The notes beneath the pieces are model-generated. The model saw only the letters and a program-made list of their open reading frames with translations. It was not told where the DNA came from and made no database searches. A stretch of DNA of 64,000 nucleotides from Moniliella sp. 'wahieum'. Taxonomy: Eukaryota > Basidiomycota > Moniliellomycetes > Moniliellales > Moniliellaceae. The position numbers and the translations under genes were made by a program. The number at the start of each line of letters is the position of its first letter. Position 1 is the stretch's first letter. Location of the stretch: NCBI GenBank assembly GCA_003971905.1, contig RSEE01000062.1, positions 310,001-374,000 on the forward strand. The letters are read 5' to 3'. This document shows positions 57,401-64,000 of this stretch, in pieces.

Positions 57401-59860
57401 TGCGAATGAAGAGCCGCCTCATAGTCTGGCATAGCAGGATCTTCACCCATCATTAGCCGTCCCACAAAATCGAAGCCTTTCGAAGATGAAGAGGAGGGAT
57501 TCTCCCCACCAGCAGCGCAATCCAAGAAAGCGCCAGGAGAATCGCACATGCCCCTCCTGTCAGTGCCGGGTTCGTTTTGAGCGCAGGGGCGCCAGAACGG
57601 TGATTGCGGGACTGCTTCATCGCCTTCCTCCTCCTTCGCCACATTCTCCTCTGTTCCGTCCAGATCGACCCCATCATCTACGAGTATGGGGAGGGGGGAG
57701 ACAGAAGGTTGTTGGGGTACCAATGCCTCATTCGCTTTTGGAAGTATAACCACAGCTGTGGTGTCAGCGCCCATGGGGATGGTTGTTGAGCTTTTGCTGA
57801 TAGACAAGGACGCTTTTTCATCCTTCCCCCCCTCGTCTTTGTACGGAACCTCGCTTGCTGCTGGGTGCGCGTTGAGGCCACTAAAGATAACTTCTTCGTT
57901 GTTCTCTTTAAACTGAAGAGAAGGGGAAGCGTCCAAACAGTCTGGAAGAAGATCGAGTTCATGCACCCTAAGAGATACTCCGTTCTCATCCTCCCTCTAT
58001 GATGACTCGCCCATCAACACCCCTGGTTGATCTGGCTCCATCCGGGCAAGAATATCCCACGTCGCCTCCAAAAATGTCACGATTGCGGCAACACCTTCGT
58101 CTGAGAGGCTATTAGTATCAGTAGGGGGATGAAAAAGTGGGGAGTTCCTGTCGTCCAGTTCAGGCTGGCCCAGGTAGGTTTCCCCCAAGTTGGGTTCATC
58201 AATGTAAGGGTGAATGGGCAGACTGGATCCCAAGCTTTCCGGGGCGAGGTGGCTAAAACCACCGTGAGAATCAGATGTACTGTTTGCAACGGAAAACCGA
58301 GGTTGCAATGTGAAGAGGGGAGAGGCATTACGCTCTTTCCAAGGAGGAGCAAGGTCGTATTCAGAATCTTCCCTTGTCTGTTCTTCTTCTGCGTCCCCAT
58401 GCACTGGAATTCTTGAGGATATACGATGGAAACCCCCGTTTCTCCAAGATCTTCATCGTCTGAATCGGTTGGGGGCTCGGACTGAAACTGAGGTTCGGGA
58501 TATGCTGGGTATCGGATCCCCCTCTGCTCTCATTAAAGACAGAGCGCGACAATAAGGTCACCGATGATGCAGAAGACGTGTAAGGGCATTGCGCTTCTTT
58601 TTGGAAAAATCGACGACTTTCCAGAGATGGAGAAGCCTCCAGCGCTTCTTCACGGGCTTCTCCGCCACAGACAATGGGTATTTTGGTAGAGATTGGAGTG
58701 AAGAGGGTTCGCGTGTCGAGCCCTGAATGCGTTGTATTATCAAAAGCAACGGGCAATGGGGCAGCATGTGGAGATGAGATGACTTGGCCTGTTGCAATAT
58801 GATGACGCAGGTGTTCCCTCCTTCTCAGAAAAAGAATACGGCGAAGAAGCCGTCACTCTTCCATTGTGGACAATGGCGGACTCTGAAAAAGTCGTGAATG
58901 GAGGGGAGAGGAAATCTTCCTCCCACATCGCTTCCAACGGGATTAGCTCCTGTGGAGAGGCGGATGCCTCATGGACCCGCAGACCACATGGGATTGAGCG
59001 GCGCTTCTGTGAAAAAATGGGCATTACTGAACGTGACCCGTCCCGTATTTGAGATGGAGGGATCTTCCGCTCAGTACGTGAAGGGGACTAACGTGATTGC
59101 TGAACGGGGCTGCTGCTCCAATACTGTTGAGTGTTTGCATCAGGGGAGTGGTGTGAGGGAATAATGAAGAATGCCCGGACGAGTCCCGCTCCCGCACAGC
59201 AACTCCAGGAGGATATTTTGGTCACAATGACGGCGAGCAGCATGCCGTCAAGAGGCAGAATGCACTCGGCCTCTGATGGCAGGGCGGGGCCACCCTTAGA
59301 CCGAGATGGAAGTGGACCGCCGGATACGTTGGGAGAGACGCCGTAGTAAGCTGGGGGTGCTTTTGTTTTGTGGTTATTAGGCGAGTCGAAGTGCGGGTAT
59401 GAAGAGCGCGGATGGGGAAGAGGCAGTTTTTTGGAATTACTCTGGGCTGGAATCAGGCGGGACGAATTTCGGGGCTTCGGTGGTATGGGCGGTGCGGGTG
59501 CGGGTATGGTGGTTTTTTGCTATGAAAACGGTCCGAGGGTTAGCTTGCAGTAAAAGTGGTGCGGAAAAGGGGGTTATATGCTAGAGTTGTAGGTGCACAC
59601 ATACGTACCGTGGTGGAGGAAGGAGGGGGTTTGGTATCAAGGGCGTATGTGTCTAAGGACCGAGGGGCTGGTATTGAAATGGGGGCTTGCTTGAGGGTGA
59701 AGCTGTTGGGATGAGCGTGGAATTGGGTGGTGTTGGTTGAGCATGAAATGATTGAAATGGGGCATGGGGGGAAGGGGTGGCGGAGCGTAGGGGTAGGTAT
59801 GCTGGGCGATTTTAGCGCAATGGGCGGGGGCGGGGACACGATAACCGCGCGGAGGCACAA
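54492..59860 (-). CDS. RA-PH adaptor protein, RIAM/lamellipodin-like, with long disordered N-terminus
   Basis: C-terminal RA-PH module. RA: YIVTKQCYVNLYIYPETMNA, ELTVAVMTKG, GWCMFDVSAQLGL, an intron (55008-55074), then ERPLRENENVGHVL and YFFLRPTELSSYL. PH: GGWVLMRDQKNKWTKRWLEL, ALFHAKNMSGKDEVLVGG, AYGFAVRRQ, SVVVFS, DPAAHRDWVRSILLAR, ending near 54492. Tandem RA-PH is the MRL/Grb7 arrangement: Ras-family GTP binding plus phosphoinositide binding. Upstream are some 1300 residues of Ser/Pro/Glu-rich sequence with many frame breaks, and an SH3-ligand-like APAPPIPPKPRN just after an intron at 59520-59608. A role in Ras-to-actin or polarity signalling is inferred. The start near 59860 is uncertain (up to 59936 possible). 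The C-terminus and some joins are tentative. Confidence 0.6.
55008..55074 (-). other. intron in the RA domain (67 nt)
   Basis: GTACGT donor and ACACAG acceptor. It joins AQLGL to ERPLRENE, completing the RA domain. Confidence 0.85.
59520..59608 (-). other. 5'-proximal intron of the RA-PH gene (89 nt)
   Basis: GTACGT donor and CATAG acceptor. It joins a Pro/Ser-rich first exon to QKTTIPAPAPPIPPKPRN. Confidence 0.55.
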
Positions 59861-59936
59861 GTGTACCCGACCCTACGGAAGGGGCGGGGCGGGTTCGGAG
59901 GTGTGCATGAAGGAATGAAGGTGAGGGTGGCAGCAT

Positions 59937-61006
59937 GCAGCGATGGCGGTGATTGGATGGCGCTCCAATATTAATAAGGGCAACACGCTGACAGGGCTGT
60001 GTTGAAGGTGAGGACGAGGGAGAGAGTGGTGTAGTGGTGGTGGTGGTAGTGTGGTTGCGGTGAGGTGGTGGTAATGGAGAGGATGGAGGGACTGGGGAGT
60101 TATGTCTGAAGCATTCAGCTTATGAAGAAGTGACCTCTTGGTGATGATGGTGTGAACTACTAATATTTTGCGGTTAAGCATCCCCATCTATAATACCTTA
60201 GCTTTAACCTCTCGGCGATGATCGATGATCGGACTGATCGCTGATGGGCGCTGAGGCGCTGAGCTGAGCCTGCTGTGAGCCTAAGCGCTGAGGCTCAGCG
60301 GCTCAGCCGAGCGGCCTCGCTAATAACCGGCTTTTAATAACCTTCGGGCCGTCCTTATGACCTTGACAAACCCGCCTGTGAACTTGACATCAGCCACCAC
60401 CTCTGGTAACAAACCCGTGAGCTGTGAGCTCACAGCCAAGCTAAGGACCTCGCCAGTCCACCTCACCGGCCACCCAAGTACTCCCACCAGCCATGGAAAT
60501 CTAGTCATCATCGATAAAACTACATCTAGATAGAGCCCTAAGGCCTACTAAAGCCTAACAGGGCTATAGGACCATCTATTATACACAACCTCCATCTTGG
60601 TCGTGATATACTCAGTAGCAGCGGCACAAATGATGATGTCCGACACGTATGGCTCCATTTTGGCTCCCGAGCAGGTGGCCAGGGACGCTGTGGAAATCCG
60701 GTAAGGGGGAGGGTGCGGAACACGCACCCTTCCAGTGATCGGCGCCTACCATGCCTGAGCGCCTGAGCGCGGCACATGCGACCCCCTGAATCGTTTTGGC
60801 GGCCGGGTGTGGTTGTGGGAATTGTGCGGGATCCGTAATACGTTGCATGCTGAACGTTAATTTAGTGAATTTCACACCAACAGACCCATGTTGTATGTAC
60901 GTACGGCACGAGCCATGCTCCTGGGCTGGCCATTCATTGCCATCTCACGTTGTGCCCTTTCACACCTTGCCACCACCCCCCCAAGGAAGTGCACCCGACC
61001 GCACCC
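59937..61006. promoter_or_regulatory. divergent intergenic region, RA-PH and hexokinase promoters
   Basis: No gene recognised. GT/GGTGGT-rich sequence at about 60010-60080, and a GCGCTGAGGC/CTCAGCGGCTCAG cluster at 60245-60315 resembling that at 10020-10400. Confidence 0.4.
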
Positions 61007-62784
61007 ATGTACCGTGCACGACGCCGCTTCTCGAGGAGCGGAGCGCCCAGCTTTGACCATGTACGTCGCCTGTGTGTTTCGTTCTTCTGGCCACAGTCAA
61101 ACTGACTGGGTGAATGCTGCACCCCCTGTTCTTGGTCCACAGGTAACCTTCCGCCGTGGGAGCAGCAGCGATGGCAAGATGCCTGAAATGCGGCAGGCTG
61201 AACTCAATAAAATGTTGGCCAAATACACTGCTCTCTTCACCGTCTCGCCCGAACAACTGCAGGAGATTACTCACAACTTTGTTCAAGTCTTGCAGAACGG
61301 CTCGACAAGCACGAACAGACTGTGCGTATGTTTGCGACGTACGTCTTTGGGTTTCCCTCCGGTCACGAAACGGGAAAGTACCTGGCTCTTGATCTAGGTG
61401 GAACCAATCTGCGGGTGTGCCTCATTGAGCTTCACGGCGACCGTACCTTCCACCTGACCCAATCCAAGTTCAAATCACCGAAGAGCAAAAGCACTGCGAA
61501 GGTTCAGAGCTATTTGACTTTTGTGCCCAATGTCTAGGCACGTTTGTTGACGAGTCCGTCCCGCGCAAGCCGGATGGATCGCTTGACATTGAGGAGCACA
61601 TCCCCCTTGGCTTCACGTTCTCCTACCCTATGGAGCAAAGCCGGATCGACCATGGCGAGCTGGTTCGCTGGACCAAGGGATTCGGCAATCCCAATACGGA
61701 AAACCATGATGTGGCAGCCATGTTCTCTGCCTCGCTCGCCAAGTACAACATTCCCATCCGTCTTACCTCGCTCAATGACACAACGGGTACACTCATGGCC
61801 TCGCACTATGTTGATCCAAAGGTGAAGATCGCTTGCATCTTTGGTATGGATGCAATGCAGCGTATATGGAGCATGTGCGGGACATTCCCAAGTTCACCAA
61901 GGACCATCCTGAGGTGAATGTAACGGATGATTGGCGATCAACTGCGAGTACGGTGCCTTTGACTCGTACGAACCCAAGTTCTTGCCCGCACCAAGTACGA
62001 CGTTGGAGATTGACCTGACGTCCAACAAACCAACGCAACAAGTGTACGAGAAGATGATTTCGGGTTTGTACCTCGGCGAAATTTTCCGCCTCTGCATGGT
62101 GGAGATGGTGGATGATGGTAAGCTGTTTGTAGGCCAGAATACATACAAGATCGAATCGTCCTTTGAGTTTTAACACTCCTTTCCTTTCCCTCATGGAGGC
62201 CGACCCACCCCCGAGTTGCTCACCATCACCGGCCTTTTCATTCACTTTTTCGGCCTTGAAACCACCCTGGCTGAACGCCAGTTCTTCCGCAGCCTGGCCA
62301 CCCTTATCTCGACCAGGTCGGCGCGCCTGTCGTCATGTGGCATTGCCGCTTTGGTAACCAAGATGGGGTATGAGGAAGAAGGATGTGGCGTGGGCGCGGA
62401 CGGCAGCTTGTTCACCAAGTACCCGATTTCCCCAACCGCATTTCTCAAGGCCTCATCGACATTTTTGGGGAAGAAAAAGGCTCCAAAATCACTTTATGCC
62501 AGGCGGAGGATGGCTCCGGAGTGGGCTCGGCTATCATTGCGGCCATGACCAAAAGCCGCAAGGACCAAGGCGTGTATCCCGATCTAGTCCGCGTCACCTT
62601 TTTAGTTTCCAAAAATACCATTCTCGTCTCTACATTCCCTTTGTCTCACCTTTCTTTCCATTCACGCGCCTCGAGTGCCCAGCGCGATGCAGTTGGCCAC
62701 AACAGATCTGTTCGGTCTTTAACTACAAACATTGGACGATTCACCACTATACCGCGACACATCATATTGCCACAAACTGAATGA
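61007..62784 (+). CDS. hexokinase
   Basis: Exon 1 (61007-61060) encodes MYRARRRFSRSGAPSFDH. After an intron at 61061-61142 the protein continues VTFRRGSSSDGKMPEMRQ. Hexokinase motifs: FGFPSGHETGKYLALDLGGT with the phosphate-1 loop LDLGGTNLRVC (about 61387-61420), PLGFTFSYPMEQ, LVRWTKGFG, SLNDTTGTLMA (catalytic Asp of the LNDTTG site), IFGTGCNAAYMEHV after correction, SSFEFNTPFLSLMEAD and EDGSGVGSAII. It phosphorylates glucose or fructose with ATP in the cytosol; one fungal-type unit of about 480 residues. Corrections include losses near 61300, 61470, 61850, 61930 and 62210 and one extra T near 62173. The present frame reads to TGA at 62784, but family C-termini end near YP at about 62580, so the true stop is probably earlier. 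Confidence 0.92.
61061..61142 (+). other. hexokinase intron (82 nt)
   Basis: GTACGT donor and GTCCACAG acceptor. It separates an 18-codon first exon from the rest in frame. Confidence 0.8.
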
Positions 62785-63073
62785 AGGTAAAGTGAACGTT
62801 TCTGTCGCAAAAAAGTCACACTAGAGCAAGGAAAGGAGCACAAAAAGGTAGCCATCACTCTCTCTAGTACTGAACGACACATAGAGGCTAAAACAAAAGG
62901 AGAGAGAGGTGTATATGCGAAGACACGGAGGGATCGTTCACGAAAAGCGACCGAGATGACAAACGGTGGGACGCGCAAAAAAGGCCTTGGTCAGCGAGTT
63001 TGAAATTTGACGCCGCAGTTCAGAGAGGACAAATCAGTCGAAAGGAGTGCCCACCGACAGGGCCGGTAGGTTG
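62785..63073. other. short convergent intergenic region
   Basis: 3' flanks of hexokinase and of the secreted-protein gene. Nothing else seen. Confidence 0.4.
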
Positions 63074-63741
63074 TCAGGGGGGTTTGGCGGGCATGGGCTC
63101 GACGCGTACGACGCCAGTGTTGTTGTGCTTAGGGTTAACCCACGCGTATGGAGTGTCGCCATCGTAGTGCAATTCGATGTGTTGCGCAAGGGGAAGTAGT
63201 CCACGCCCCGCTTTCCCCTCTTGGAAGCGGAACCAAATGGGCAACTGGGACGAGTCGTCACTGTAAGAGCACTCGACAGGCGAGAAGCTGTCATCGTCGT
63301 TGTGTTGAAGGCAGTGGCCGGTACCACTGTGCTTGATGTGTCTGGGGAAAAGGAAAAAAGTCAGTCAAAAGCCATGCTCCCTCGCTGATTCTATGCATGC
63401 CCCAAACGTACCCCCAGTTTTCAAGAGGAGCGCCCATGCTGCCTCCTGCGTTGCGGCTGAAGTCGTCACTAAAGCCCATGTAATGCGAGCCGGGGCACTT
63501 TTCAAAGATGAACGAAACGCTGGAGGTGAGGGCGGCGTTGGCAGAGCTTGCCGCGATGGATGTGGACATGCACCTGGGGGTCGGTCGTGCTGTACTCGTC
63601 GCCAGTGGGGAAGAGGAGCAGGGGCGCGGTTTTCTGGGTGGTGCAGGTAAAGGTGTTTGCTGCAGGCGCGGCAAGCACCATGCTGGTGGCGGAGGCAGCG
63701 GCAAGCAGCACGAGAGCGGTGGCAGAGGCAGTGGATTTCAT
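63074..63741 (-). CDS. small secreted protein of unknown family
   Basis: Signal peptide MKSTASATALVLLAAASATS ending at an Ala-rich site (VLAAPAAN). After one frame break near 63565 the mature part reads ANAALTSSVSFIFEKCPGS, HYMGFSDDFSRNAGGS, PLENWG. An intron at 63342-63411 joins this to HIKHSGTGHCLQHNDDDS, FSPVECSYSDDSSQLPIWF, QHIELHYDGDTPYAWV, ending VEPMPAKPP and TGA at 63074. About 220 residues with several cysteines (C-x-n-C spacing suggests disulfides). The SGTGHCL...C...QLPIWF rhythm recalls beta-trefoil lectin repeats, but this is only a resemblance. TATA box at 63828. Likely abundant extracellular protein; function unknown. Confidence 0.65.
63342..63411 (-). other. intron of the secreted-protein gene (70 nt)
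   Basis: GTACGT donor and CCCCAG acceptor. It joins ENWG to HIKHSG in frame. Confidence 0.85.
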
Positions 63742-63827
63742 AGGTGCAGAGGTGGGGAGGGGTGGGAGAGAGAGTTATTGTGGGTGAGATGAGAGAGAAG
63801 AGCAGGGAATGAAGGTACTTGGATTGG

Positions 63828-63835
63828 CTTATATA
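63828..63835 (-). promoter_or_regulatory. TATA box of the secreted-protein gene
   Basis: TATATAAG on the minus strand, 87 bp upstream of the start codon, the same octamer as before the PL14 gene. Confidence 0.6.
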
Positions 63836-64000
63836 TCTCTCGCGCGGCAGGGGTAGTCAGGTGAGATCACCGGTCCACAGCCTCGAGGCTCCTTCCGGCG
63901 CGTCGGCGGTTGTTGGTGTGGCAGCCACCTACGCTGTTGTGTCTCCGGCGGTGATGCATGCATGATGCACTGTAGTATTCAGTTACTGCGCTAGTCAATA

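Overview
This is nuclear DNA of a filamentous or yeast-like fungus. Most genes carry short introns, mostly 50-105 nt. The gene set is fungal: a KNH/Kre9-like Ser/Thr-rich GPI protein, a PTR2-type peptide transporter, YHM2, a Hos3-like deacetylase and a family-14 polysaccharide lyase. Tight exons, intron density and the type of membrane NRPS-like enzyme suggest a basidiomycete, but I cannot name the genus from sequence alone.

Layout, left to right. 1-5.2 kb: 3' part of a NUDCD1-like CS-domain gene, a divergent RPS28/RPS5 pair, and mitoribosomal mL46. 5.9-7.8 kb: an FG-rich nucleoporin-like protein. 7.8-10.9 kb: gene-poor. 10.9-15.7 kb: a large membrane NRPS-like synthetase of Pls (poly-lysine synthetase) architecture. 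17.4-23.7 kb: KNH-domain GPI protein, GAR1, a TMEM70-like protein and the YHM2 carrier. 24.5-29.6 kb: Hos3-like deacetylase and secreted polysaccharide lyase 14. 30.2-35.1 kb: a full-length ABCC transporter. 35-41 kb: gene-poor, with low-complexity islands and tRNA-Lys. 41-43.5 kb: POT peptide transporter. 44.4-54 kb: accessory region with tRNA-Gly, a miniature inverted-repeat element family, an unrecognised gene built of three in-frame tandem repeats, and a long inverted repeat. 54.5-60 kb: a RIAM/lamellipodin-like RA-PH adaptor. 61-64 kb: hexokinase and a small secreted protein.

Two properties colour the whole annotation. First, nearly every conserved gene is broken by single-base changes, mostly losses in short runs of identical bases. 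RPS5 alone has four in about 610 bp while its protein is otherwise fully conserved. I read these as sequencing or assembly indels, not pseudogenes, so CDS coordinates here are gene spans that cross several frames. Second, 5' splice sites are strongly biased to GTACGT: 13 of 20 introns placed by reading-frame continuity, and 15 of 20 if GTACGC is included.

Most genes are housekeeping genes of unrelated pathways (ribosome, snoRNP, mitochondrion, glycolysis, transport), so no single pathway cluster is evident. The accessory interest lies in the Pls-type synthetase and in the 44.6-49.3 kb repeat gene flanked by two copies of the miniature element.
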